DNA of 64,000 nucleotides from JAJKIV01 sp036274195 (GTDB taxonomy: Bacteria; Gemmatimonadota; Gemmatimonadetes; Gemmatimonadales; Gemmatimonadaceae), in assembly GCA_036274195.1 (NCBI GenBank), contig DASUGD010000050.1, positions 6,988 to 70,987 of the forward strand, written 5' to 3'. Shown here piece after piece: positions 1 through 7,511 of the stretch. Positions within the stretch are counted from its first letter, which is position 1. Each line of letters starts with the position of its first letter. Both the position numbers and the translations under genes were made by a program. The notes beneath the pieces are model-generated. The model was not told the origin of the DNA and did no database searches. It saw nothing but the letters and a program-made list of their open reading frames with translations.

Positions 1-40
1 TTCCCGGTTCTCGGTTCCCGGTTCCCGGTTCCCGGTTCGC
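1..40. repeat. 7-bp tandem repeat, unit TTCCCGG
   Basis: Five consecutive units of TTCCCGG occupy 1-35 (the second is TTCTCGG), followed by a broken unit. The array probably continues to the left. It lies inside an open minus-strand frame. It belongs to the set of heptamer arrays also seen near 10.8, 16.3, 35.9, 40.5 and 57.1 kb. A separate GC-rich hairpin (GCCCGCC/GGCGGGC) follows at about 52-69. Confidence 0.85.
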
Positions 41-154
41 TATTCCCATCTGCCCGCCTTCGGCGGGCTCCCGCCAATTCCCTATCTGATCGGCACGCGC
101 CAGCTCGCGTGCGATACGCGCCGCAAGGGCGTCCAGATCCATGTCGGGAGTCAT
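1..154 (-). CDS. Partial protein, possible microcompartment cargo (N-terminus only)
   Basis: The ATG at 154 overlaps the TGA stop of the vertex-protein gene (ATGA), and the frame stays open to the left edge of the window. The first 17 or so residues (MTPDMDLDALAARIARE) form a short amphipathic helix of alternating Leu/Ala/Ile and charged residues. They are followed by a Gly/Pro/Asn-rich stretch. That layout matches the encapsulation peptide plus linker that targets enzymes into BMC shells in known systems. The linker is partly encoded by the 7-bp repeat at 1-35, which reads as a repeating heptapeptide (N-R-E-P-G-T-G). The catalytic domain lies outside the window, so the enzyme is unknown. It could instead be a short spurious frame. 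Confidence 0.4.
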   Translation of the reverse strand, partial: MTPDMDLDALAARIARELARADQIGNWREPAEGGQMGIANREPGTGNREPG

Positions 155-426
155 CGAAGATCGAGGTCCACCCGATCCACGACGCCCACGACCACCGCCT
201 GGACCGGAATGCTCGGATCCTTGAACAGCGTGCGCGCAGCGTTGCCCTCCTGGACCACGAGCACTTTCTCACCAACGCCGACTCCGATCACGTCGAGCGC
301 GATGACCTCGCCCCCTTCCTCCCGATCCTCGAGATCGAGCCGGCGAAGGAGCAGAAGCTTCTTCTGGCCCAGGTGCTCGTGGCGGTGTGTGGAAACGACG
401 TCGCCGATGACGCGCGCGAGATACAC
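151..426 (-). CDS. Bacterial microcompartment vertex protein (BMC-P, EutN/CcmL family)
   Basis: A 91-residue protein of the EutN/CcmL fold. In this family pentamers cap the vertices of the icosahedral shell. The N-terminus VYLARVIGDVVSTH and the core IALDVIGVGVGEKVLVVQEG, then a C-terminal VVVGVVDRVDL, are the family's characteristic strands. The GTG at 426 is chosen because it follows a GAGAGGAG Shine-Dalgarno and gives the standard family N-terminus. A longer upstream frame has no such start. It lies 10 bp downstream of a second BMC-P gene and overlaps the next gene by 4 bp, so the three are probably co-translated. A free-standing EutN-like protein outside a shell is the less likely alternative. 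Confidence 0.88.
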   Translation of the reverse strand: MYLARVIGDVVSTHRHEHLGQKKLLLLRRLDLEDREEGGEVIALDVIGVGVGEKVLVVQEGNAARTLFKDPSIPVQAVVVGVVDRVDLDLR

Positions 427-436
427 GGGGCTCCTC

Positions 437-781
437 TCAGGTCGCCGCGCGATCCCGCACGGCGTCGTTCGGGTCGCTGTCGTCGGCGCGCAGGACCTGG
501 CGCCCGGCAAGGTCGACCCAGTCTACCTTCCCGACGATCCCCGCGTCGACCGCGGCAAACGGATTCTCGAGTGTCAGCGCCGCCTCGCGTGACGTGATGA
601 AGTAGATGATCTCGCCGGGCCCAACGCCGATCGTGTCGACGGCGACGAGCGGCTTGCCTGTCTCCGTTCCAGCCGTGGTGATCGGCTGGATCCACTGGAG
701 CGTGATGGCCGTCAGCGTGTCCTGCTTGACCGTCGAGACGACGCGACCGATGACGCGGGCTATCTGCACGCGAGGAAACAT
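437..781 (-). CDS. Bacterial microcompartment vertex protein (BMC-P), second paralogue
   Basis: A 114-residue EutN/CcmL-family protein. The pattern VQIARVIGRVVSTVKQ, then PLVAVDTIGVGPGEIIYFITSREA and GIVGKVDWVDL, aligns with its neighbour. It carries a tail of about 20 charged residues after the domain that the neighbour lacks. BMC loci often encode two or three non-identical vertex proteins, so this pair points to a real shell rather than a stray gene. The ATG at 781 is used, but a GTG six codons downstream would also give a normal N-terminus and no strong Shine-Dalgarno separates them. The rhomboid gene lies 49 bp upstream on the same strand. Confidence 0.88.
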   Translation of the reverse strand: MFPRVQIARVIGRVVSTVKQDTLTAITLQWIQPITTAGTETGKPLVAVDTIGVGPGEIIYFITSREAALTLENPFAAVDAGIVGKVDWVDLAGRQVLRADDSDPNDAVRDRAAT

Positions 782-830
782 AGGACACCGGGTGGGAGCC
801 GCAACGCAATGGTAGCGGCGGCCCGCGACG

Positions 831-1589
831 CTACTGCCATACACCCCGGGCATCCGACACCATCGTCCGCCGCGACACGAGCCTGCGGTCCTCGAACAGC
901 TTCACGAGCAGCACCCCGGCGACGAATCCGCCGACGTGCGCCCAAACCGCCACGCCGCCGGACACCTCGGGGTCGACCTGGTTGAGCTGCGGTAGCGCCG
1001 TCAGCACCTGGGTCCCGAACCACCAGAGCAGCGCGACCCAGGCCGGGAATCGCACGAAGAACAGAAAGACGAAGTACCTAACGTGAACGCGCGGGTAGAG
1101 GACCAGGTATGCGCCCAGCACTCCGGAGATCGCGCCGGACGCGCCCACCGTTGGGACTGGGGACCCGGGGTCGAAGAGCACGTGCGTCGCCGCCGCGGCG
1201 AGGCCGCAAACCAGGTAGAAGACGAGGAAGCGGAACCGGCCCATGCTGTCCTCGACGTTGTTGCCGAAGACCCAGAAGTAGATCGCATTACCGAGAAGGT
1301 GTCCCCAGCTCCCGTGCAGAAACATGGACAGGAGCGGCGTCAGCACGTTGATCGCGTTGTCGTCGATCTGGCAGCCGAGGTTCGGACCGATGGGGATCGT
1401 GAAACCAACCGGACGCCCGTGCGTGAGCTCCGCCGGGACGAGCCCATAGTTGCAGACCGCCGCGGCAAGCTGCCTGGCGTTGGTACCCGCACCTTCCACG
1501 AGCACCCATGCCGCCAGCATCGCCGCCAGCAACAGGTAGGTCATGACCGGCGTGCGAAGCGTCGGGTTTTCGTCGCTGATCGGGATCAT
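831..1589 (-). CDS. Rhomboid-family intramembrane serine protease
   Basis: A 252-residue polytopic membrane protein. It shows the rhomboid signature: a catalytic serine in GASGAISG, a histidine in WAHVGGF in a later helix, and the HGSWGHLLGN block of the second membrane segment. The large loop between the first two helices is the usual L1 region. The start is placed at the ATG giving MIPISDENPTLRTP, a common rhomboid N-terminus. The open frame extends 32 codons further, but those residues look unrelated. Substrates cannot be inferred. It sits upstream of the BMC genes on the same strand, and a functional link is not implied. Confidence 0.9.
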   Translation of the reverse strand: MIPISDENPTLRTPVMTYLLLAAMLAAWVLVEGAGTNARQLAAAVCNYGLVPAELTHGRPVGFTIPIGPNLGCQIDDNAINVLTPLLSMFLHGSWGHLLGNAIYFWVFGNNVEDSMGRFRFLVFYLVCGLAAAATHVLFDPGSPVPTVGASGAISGVLGAYLVLYPRVHVRYFVFLFFVRFPAWVALLWWFGTQVLTALPQLNQVDPEVSGGVAVWAHVGGFVAGVLLVKLFEDRRLVSRRTMVSDARGVWQ

Positions 1590-1806
1590 TGGCCCGCGGG
1601 AGAAGAGGTACGGACGAGTTGGTACGACGCGATCGACTGCCAGTCTCGGTCCGGACGATAAGAATCGCGCGTCGAATTCTGCCAAACTGACTTAACGGTC
1701 CGGCCCTGACCTTGCGACCTGCCACGCCACGTCGCGAGCGAGCGCGTGTCAGTCCGGTCAGACGCTTCAGCTCGACTTCGATTTTATTACTCCCTGCGAG
1801 GGCGCA

Positions 1807-3741
1807 ATGGCAGATAAGGTAATTGGCATCGATCTGGGCACCACGAACTCGGTCGTCGCCGTGATGGAGGGTGGCGACCCCGTCGTGATCCCCAACTCCG
1901 AGGGTGGAAGAACGACGCCATCGGTGGTCGGGTTCACGAAGGACGGCGAGCGCCTCGTCGGTCAGATCGCGAAGCGTCAAGCAGTCACGAACCCTCAGAA
2001 CACGGTCTTCTCGATCAAGCGGTTCATGGGCCGCAAGATCAGCGAAGTCGCCGACGAGATCAAACGCGTGCCGTACAAGGTCGTGGCGGGAAGCAATGAC
2101 GTCGCGACCGTCGAGGTCCAGGGCAAGCGCTACACTCCGCCCGAGATCTCCGCGATGATCCTGCAGAAGATGAAGCAGACCGCCGAGGACTACCTCGGGC
2201 ACTCGGTCGCGAAGGCAGTCATCACGGTTCCCGCCTACTTCAACGACTCGCAGCGCCAGGCCACGAAGGATGCTGGCAAGATCGCCGGCCTCGACGTGCT
2301 CCGGATCATCAACGAACCCACGGCGGCCGCGCTCGCCTACGGACTGGATAAGAAAAAGGATGAGAAGGTCGCTGTATTCGACCTTGGCGGCGGCACTTAT
2401 GACATTTCAGTTCTAGAGCTTTATGATGTCGATGGCTCGCGCCAGTTCGAGGTGAAATCAACCAACGGCGACACTCACCTCGGCGGCGACGACTTCGACC
2501 AGCGCGTCATCGACTGGCTCGTGAGCGAGTTCAAGCGCGATCAGGGCATCGACCTCTCGAAGGACCCGATGGCGCTCCAGCGCCTCAAGGAAGCCGGCGA
2601 GAAGGCCAAGATGGAGCTCTCGTCCACACAGCAGACGGACATCAACCTGCCCTTCATCACGGCCGATCAGTCGGGCCCCAAGCACCTCAACTACACGCTC
2701 ACGCGCGCGAAATTCGAGCAGCTGGTGGATGACCTCATCCAGCGCACGATTCCGCCAATGAAGCAGGCGCTCAAGGACGCCGGCATCGATCCGAAGGAGA
2801 TCGACGAGGTCCTGCTGGTCGGTGGATCGACGCGTATTCCGAAAGTCCAGGCGATCGTCAAGGACTTCTTCGGTAAGGAGCCCAACAAGGGCGTGAACCC
2901 GGACGAGGTCGTGGCGATCGGCGCCGCGGTTCAGGGTGCCGTGCTCACCGGTGAGCAGAAGGATGTGCTGCTGCTCGACGTCACCCCGCTCTCCCTTGGC
3001 ATCGAGACGCTGGGCGGCGTGACCACGGTGCTCATTCCGCGCAACACGACGATCCCGACGAAGAAGAGCGAGACGTTCTCCACTGCCGACGACAACCAGA
3101 CGACGGTCGAGATCCACGTGCTGCAGGGCGAGCGCGAGCTCGCCATGTACAACAAGACCATCGGCAAATTCCAGCTCACCGGAATCCCGCCCGCTCCGCG
3201 TGGCATGCCGCAGATCGAGGTCACGTTCGACATCGATGCGAACGGGATCCTGCACGTGACGGCACGTGACAAGGCAACCGGCAAGGAGCAGAAGATCCGC
3301 GTCGAAGCCTCGAGCGGTCTTTCCGACGCCGAGATCAAGCGCATGGTCGACGACGCCGAGAAGAACGCGCAGGCGGACAAGCAGCGCCGTGAGGAGATCG
3401 ACGTTCGGAACCGGCTCGACAGCCTGACCTACGAGGTCGAGAAGAACTCGAAGGAATGGGCGGACCGCTTGCCCGCCGACCTGAAGACTCGCCTCGACAA
3501 CGCGGTGGAGCGCGCGCGAAAGGCGCTGCGCGGCGATGACATGGGCGAGATCCGGGCGGCGCAGGAGGAACTCGCGTCGGCGTTCCAGGAGGCCGGTCGC
3601 TCGTTCTATGCACAGCAGCAGGCGTCGCCGCCGCCGGGTGGGGAGCCGCAGGCGGGCGAGCCCGCGGGCGCCACGTCCTCGCAGAAGCCCGACGACGTCG
3701 TCGAAGCCGACTACGAGATCGTGGACGAGGGTAAGAAGTAG
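1807..3741 (+). CDS. dnaK: Molecular chaperone DnaK (Hsp70)
   Basis: A full-length 644-residue Hsp70. The ATPase domain begins VIGIDLGTTNSVVAVMEGG and contains AVFDLGGGTYDISVLEL and the VLLVGGSTRIP motif. The substrate-binding domain (LLLDVTPLSLGIETLGG onward) and helical lid follow. The protein ends in a flexible Pro/Gly/Glu tail closing with the acidic EVDYEIV-type segment (here VVEADYEIVDEGKK). The ATG follows a GAGG. No grpE, dnaJ or hrcA lies beside it, and no CIRCE inverted repeat is visible in the 217-bp divergent spacer shared with the rhomboid gene, so its heat-shock control is not evident from the sequence. Confidence 0.98.
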   Translation: MADKVIGIDLGTTNSVVAVMEGGDPVVIPNSEGGRTTPSVVGFTKDGERLVGQIAKRQAVTNPQNTVFSIKRFMGRKISEVADEIKRVPYKVVAGSNDVATVEVQGKRYTPPEISAMILQKMKQTAEDYLGHSVAKAVITVPAYFNDSQRQATKDAGKIAGLDVLRIINEPTAAALAYGLDKKKDEKVAVFDLGGGTYDISVLELYDVDGSRQFEVKSTNGDTHLGGDDFDQRVIDWLVSEFKRDQGIDLSKDPMALQRLKEAGEKAKMELSSTQQTDINLPFITADQSGPKHLNYTLTRAKFEQLVDDLIQRTIPPMKQALKDAGIDPKEIDEVLLVGGSTRIPKVQAIVKDFFGKEPNKGVNPDEVVAIGAAVQGAVLTGEQKDVLLLDVTPLSLGIETLGGVTTVLIPRNTTIPTKKSETFSTADDNQTTVEIHVLQGERELAMYNKTIGKFQLTGIPPAPRGMPQIEVTFDIDANGILHVTARDKATGKEQKIRVEASSGLSDAEIKRMVDDAEKNAQADKQRREEIDVRNRLDSLTYEVEKNSKEWADRLPADLKTRLDNAVERARKALRGDDMGEIRAAQEELASAFQEAGRSFYAQQQASPPPGGEPQAGEPAGATSSQKPDDVVEADYEIVDEGKK

Positions 3742-3826
3742 CCGTTAGCAGCAGTTCAGCTTTCGGCCTCCAGGTTTCAGGTGACCACTGGACGTGCACG
3801 AAGGTCAGCAACGATGGGAAGTGCGC

Positions 3827-3850
3827 GGGGCCGGGCGGTTTGCCGGCCCC
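3827..3850 (+). terminator. GC-rich hairpin downstream of dnaK
   Basis: An 8-bp perfect stem, GGGGCCGG (3827-3834) with CCGGCCCC (3843-3850), encloses an 8-nt loop. There is no U-tract, so termination efficiency is uncertain. It lies in the 261-bp spacer before htrA, in which no gene is seen. Confidence 0.45.
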
Positions 3851-4002
3851 GTCAGCATCGAAAGATGAACCGGAAACTCTTCGACACCTGTCGGTGTCCT
3901 ACGAAAGGAACCCCGCCGCGGCACGATTTTCCGTGACATAATTGCTCGACGGCGGACGTGTGGCGTCCATACATTCGAAAAGTCCAAGCAAGGACAAGAG
4001 CT

Positions 4003-5559
4003 ATGTCGTCTCGTACACTCGCACGCGCGCGATTCGGTGCGGCCGTGGCGATCGCTTTCGCCAGCGGTATCGTCTTCGCGTCCGGATTCGATCTCACCAG
4101 GTTCGGCTACGCGCAGTCGCGCAGCCCCGCCGCGAAGCCGACGGTACAGGAAGTCAAGCCGATCTCCGACGCGAGCAACGCGTTCGTCTCGATCGCCGAG
4201 CACGTCACGCCTTCCGTCGTCTCGATCCAGGCGGAGCGGGATGCAAAGCAGAGAATCCAGCGCTCGCCGCGCCGCAACGGCCCTCCCGGCCTGGAGGATT
4301 TCTTCCAGCAGTTCGATCCGCGATCTGCGCCCGCCGAGGCCAGCGGATCCGGCTTCATCGTCTCGAAGGACGGCTACATCCTCACCAACAACCACGTGGT
4401 CGAAGACTTCGATCGGTTGAACGTGACGCTCACCGATCACCGTGTCTTCAAGGCGAAGGTGGTGGGTCGCGATCCGACGACCGACGTTGCCGTCATCAAG
4501 ATCGATGGCAAGGACCTGCCGACCGCCACGCTCGGCAACGATGAGAACGCCCGCGTTGGTGAATGGGTCCTCGCGATCGGCAACCCGCTCGGTCTCGACT
4601 TCACCGTCACCGCGGGCATCGTCAGCGCAAAGGGTCGCGGCAGCGCCGAGCTCCAGGGGCTCAACCGGGACGCGTACGCGATCACGGACTTCATTCAGAC
4701 CGACGCGGCCATCAACCCGGGCAACTCCGGCGGTCCGCTCGTCAACGCGCGCGGTGAAGTGATCGGCATCAACAGCGCGATCGCGAGTCAGACCGGGTAC
4801 TACTCCGGTTACGGGTTTGCGATTCCGATCACGCTCGCCAAGCAGGTGATGGATGACATCGTCGAGCACGGCAGGGTGCGCCGCGCGGTGATCGGCGTGC
4901 AGATCTCGCCGGTCAGCCCCGAGGATGCCAGCGTCGCGGGGCTCAAGAACATCGCCGGCGTGCTCGTTGGCGGCTACAGCGATGACAAGAGTCCGGCACG
5001 CGCGGCCGGTCTCGAAGCCGGCGACGTCATCATCGCGGCCGACGGCAAGCCCATCGATCGCGTGAGCACGCTGCAGCGAATCATTCGCAGCCATGAGCCG
5101 GGCGAGACGGTCACCGTTGACGTCATGCGTTATGGCACGAAGAAGACGTTCAAGGTCAAGCTCGCCGAGGCACCGAGCAGTGCGACGGTCGCGTCGCGTG
5201 ACAACGACGACGACAATGGCGGCGCCAACGGCAGCGTCAGCTACGACAAGATCGGCGTCAGCGTGGAAGCTGTCTCACCCGAATTCCGGAGCGCGAAGCG
5301 CCTTGGCAGCGACCGTGACGGCGTTCGAGTCACGGACATCGACGCGGCTGGCCCCGCACGCGGGCGGCTGTTCCAGAACGACGTCATCACCGCGGTTCTC
5401 TATCCGACGCCACGCAAGGAAATCCACTCGGTGGCCGACCTGCAGTCGGTCTTGTCGCGCACGAAGGATGGGGACATCGTGAGCCTGCAGGTGTTCAATC
5501 CCGACGTGCAGGGCGCGGCGACGCGAGTCGTCAACATCCGGGTCGGCGGCGAGAAGTAG
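4003..5559 (+). CDS. htrA: Periplasmic serine protease/chaperone, HtrA (DegP/DegQ) family
   Basis: A 518-residue protein with an N-terminal signal or anchor helix (AAVAIAFASGIVFASG), a trypsin-like protease domain and two PDZ domains. The catalytic triad is visible as His131 (TNNHVVEDF), Asp161 (TTDVAVIK) and Ser242 (NPGNSGGPLVN). The first PDZ domain (about residues 300-380) has the GVLVGGYSDDKSPARAAGLEAGD pattern, and the second covers the last 110 residues. The family degrades or refolds misfolded envelope proteins. The ATG at 4003 follows AAGGACAAG at good spacing. A frame 15 codons longer exists but would place charged residues ahead of the signal sequence. A strong terminator follows the gene. 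Confidence 0.93.
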   Translation: MSSRTLARARFGAAVAIAFASGIVFASGFDLTRFGYAQSRSPAAKPTVQEVKPISDASNAFVSIAEHVTPSVVSIQAERDAKQRIQRSPRRNGPPGLEDFFQQFDPRSAPAEASGSGFIVSKDGYILTNNHVVEDFDRLNVTLTDHRVFKAKVVGRDPTTDVAVIKIDGKDLPTATLGNDENARVGEWVLAIGNPLGLDFTVTAGIVSAKGRGSAELQGLNRDAYAITDFIQTDAAINPGNSGGPLVNARGEVIGINSAIASQTGYYSGYGFAIPITLAKQVMDDIVEHGRVRRAVIGVQISPVSPEDASVAGLKNIAGVLVGGYSDDKSPARAAGLEAGDVIIAADGKPIDRVSTLQRIIRSHEPGETVTVDVMRYGTKKTFKVKLAEAPSSATVASRDNDDDNGGANGSVSYDKIGVSVEAVSPEFRSAKRLGSDRDGVRVTDIDAAGPARGRLFQNDVITAVLYPTPRKEIHSVADLQSVLSRTKDGDIVSLQVFNPDVQGAATRVVNIRVGGEK

Positions 5560-5583
5560 TTAGATTATTCGAGCCGATCGGTC

Positions 5584-5620
5584 AGACGGGGCGATCGCTG
5601 CGATCGCCCCGTCTTCGTTT
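5584..5620 (+). terminator. Rho-independent terminator of htrA
   Basis: A perfect 14-bp stem (5584-5597 with 5601-5614) encloses a 3-nt loop and is followed by TTCGTTT. It separates htrA from the tRNA gene, whose first base is at 5621. Confidence 0.85.
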
Positions 5621-5702
5621 GCGGAAGTGGCGGAATTGGTAGACGCGCTGGACTTAGGATCCAGTGGGGAAACCCGTGCGGGTTCGAGTCCCGCCTTTCG
5701 CA
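5621..5702 (+). tRNA. tRNA-Leu, anticodon UAG
   Basis: An 82-nt cloverleaf. The acceptor GCGGAAG pairs with CTTTCGC (one G-U), with discriminator A at 5702. The anticodon stem CTGGA/TCCAG holds the 7-nt loop CTTAGGA, giving anticodon TAG, which reads CUA. There is a long class II variable arm with a GGG/CCC stem, and the T arm is GCGGG-TTCGAGT-CCCGC. The 3' CCA is not encoded. A convergent minus-strand gene ends two bases downstream. Confidence 0.97.
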
Positions 5703-5703
5703 C

Positions 5704-7275
5704 TTACCAGATGCTTCGCCTGCTGCGCGTCGAGGTGCTGCGCTTGCGCGGTAGAAGCGCACCCATGATACCACGCGCCACCACGCCGGCCACCGTGCGC
5801 GTGAGCGGCGAGTTCATCACCTTCTCGAAGGTCGACGGTTCAGGCTTCGGCGCGCGGCCACCCGCTCGCGCCGGCGCGGGAGCGCCCGCCGCCGGCGCGC
5901 TCCCGACATCGCCCGCGTCGGCCGGTTGCGCAGCCGCCACGCGCTTCGCCAGCATCTCCCGCGCGCTCTCGCGGTCGACGGGCGTCGCATACTCCTTCAC
6001 CTGCGCCGAGGACGAGAGCCGCTGCGCCATCTCGGCGTCCGTGAGCGGACCCATTCGCGCGGCCGGAGGGATGAGGCGCGTGGCGAACGGCGGCGTCGGA
6101 GCGCCGTTAGGCGCGAGGACCGTCACGAACGCGTCACCGATGCCTAACGTCGTCAGCGTCTCCTCGATGTCGTAGAACGGCGTCTTCGGGAAGGTCCGGG
6201 CCGCCGCCTTGAGGGCCTTGTCGTCATCGGCGGTGAAGGCCCGGAGGGCGTGCTGCACGCGATTCCCGAGCTGGCCGAGCACATCGGCAGGGATGTCCTT
6301 GGGGCTCTGCGTGATGAAGAAGATGCCGACGCCCTTCGACCGAATGAGCCGGACGACCTTCTCCACCTCGTCCAGCAGCGCCTTGCTCGCATTGTCGAAC
6401 AGGAGGTGGGCTTCGTCGAAGAAGAACACCAGCTTGGGCTTGTCCACGTCCCCGACCTCGGGGAGGTGATTGTAGAGCGACGCGAGCAGCCAGAGCATGA
6501 ACGTCGAGAAGAGCGCCGGCTTGTCCTGCACGTCGCTCAGCTCGAGGATGCTGACGAGACCACGGCCGTCTCGTTCGGTCTGCATCAGGTCATCGATGTT
6601 GAACTCCGGTTCCCCGAAGAACGCCTCCGCGCCCTGTTGCTGAAGCTCCACCATCTCCCTGAGCAGTACCCCGACCGTCTGCTTCGACATTCCGCCGTAG
6701 TCCTTGAGCTCCGCGGCGCCATCGCCGGCGAGATACTGCAGGACGGCGCGCAGATCGGAGAAATCGAGCAGGAGCAGGCCCTTGTCGTCGCAATACTTGA
6801 AGACGAGCGTGAGCACGCTCGTCTGCGTGTCGTTGAGACCGAGCACCTTCGACAGCAGCAGCGGGCCGAAGGCCGACACGGTCGCGCGAACCTGCGCGCC
6901 ACTCTTCCCGGTGAGGCTCAGGAACTCCACCGGGAACGCGCTCGGGCTCCACGCAAACCCGGTATCCTTCGCGCGCTGGCCGATCCGGTCGTTAGGTGTG
7001 CCGGAGGCGCCCACGCCGGACAAATCGCCCTTCACATCCGACAGGAAGACCGGCACACCCGCGCGTGAGAGCTGTTCGGCGATGAGTTGCAGCGTTCGCG
7101 TCTTGCCGGTACCGGTCGCGCCGGCAATCAACCCGTGCCGGTTGAGCATCGCGAGCGGAATCCGGACGATGGGCTCGGGATCGCACTCGCCGTCAGCGAG
7201 AACGGATCCCAGCGTGATCGCTTCGCCGGAGCTTGCATACGCCTTCTTGGCCGCCTCGATGATGTCCGCCCGCAT
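5704..7275 (-). CDS. HerA/FtsK-like ATPase, DUF853 (YjgR) family
   Basis: A 523-residue P-loop ATPase. The Walker A motif is in LIAGATGTGKTRTLQLI (about residue 52) and the Walker B in KLVFFFDEAHLLF. A conserved IFFITQSPKDIP block and a C-terminal Ala/Pro linker with a short basic tail follow. The family is related to HerA helicases, but its cellular role is not established. The stop codon at 5704-5706 lies one base past the mature tRNA-Leu on the opposite strand, and I see no terminator between them. Transcription of this gene may therefore run antisense through the tRNA. Confidence 0.85.
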   Translation of the reverse strand: MRADIIEAAKKAYASSGEAITLGSVLADGECDPEPIVRIPLAMLNRHGLIAGATGTGKTRTLQLIAEQLSRAGVPVFLSDVKGDLSGVGASGTPNDRIGQRAKDTGFAWSPSAFPVEFLSLTGKSGAQVRATVSAFGPLLLSKVLGLNDTQTSVLTLVFKYCDDKGLLLLDFSDLRAVLQYLAGDGAAELKDYGGMSKQTVGVLLREMVELQQQGAEAFFGEPEFNIDDLMQTERDGRGLVSILELSDVQDKPALFSTFMLWLLASLYNHLPEVGDVDKPKLVFFFDEAHLLFDNASKALLDEVEKVVRLIRSKGVGIFFITQSPKDIPADVLGQLGNRVQHALRAFTADDDKALKAAARTFPKTPFYDIEETLTTLGIGDAFVTVLAPNGAPTPPFATRLIPPAARMGPLTDAEMAQRLSSSAQVKEYATPVDRESAREMLAKRVAAAQPADAGDVGSAPAAGAPAPARAGGRAPKPEPSTFEKVMNSPLTRTVAGVVARGIMGALLPRKRSTSTRSRRSIW

Positions 7276-7373
7276 CGACCAACCCTTGTTGGAGTCTGCA
7301 TCACTCTAGAGACAGCGAACCGCCTTGGGAAGCAGGGCTCGCGTGAAACCACGCGACCGATCGACGAGCGGCC

Positions 7374-7406
7374 GTCGGAGGGCGCTCGGGTTGGTGCCCT
7401 CCCGAC
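7374..7406. other. Hairpin in the spacer between the DUF853 gene and tig
   Basis: Near-perfect stem GTCGGAGGGC (7374-7383) with GCCCTCCCGAC (7396-7406), containing a one-base bulge. It lies in the 5' leader of tig, in a 236-bp divergent spacer that otherwise shows no gene and no clear promoter. It could be a leader structure, and there is no direct evidence of regulation. Confidence 0.35.
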
Positions 7407-7511
7407 GGAGGGTTAGGTTTCCGCTCCAGCGTCGGTCACCGTGCGACGCCGGAACGGCGCGGTCCAAGCGTTGACGAGCCGGCCGGATACGTTACTTCCC
7501 TCGTGCCTTTC

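Noticed and set aside
1590..1806. A CIRCE/HrcA operator expected upstream of dnaK
   Set aside because: No inverted repeat of the TTAGCACTC-N9-GAGTGCTAA type is visible.
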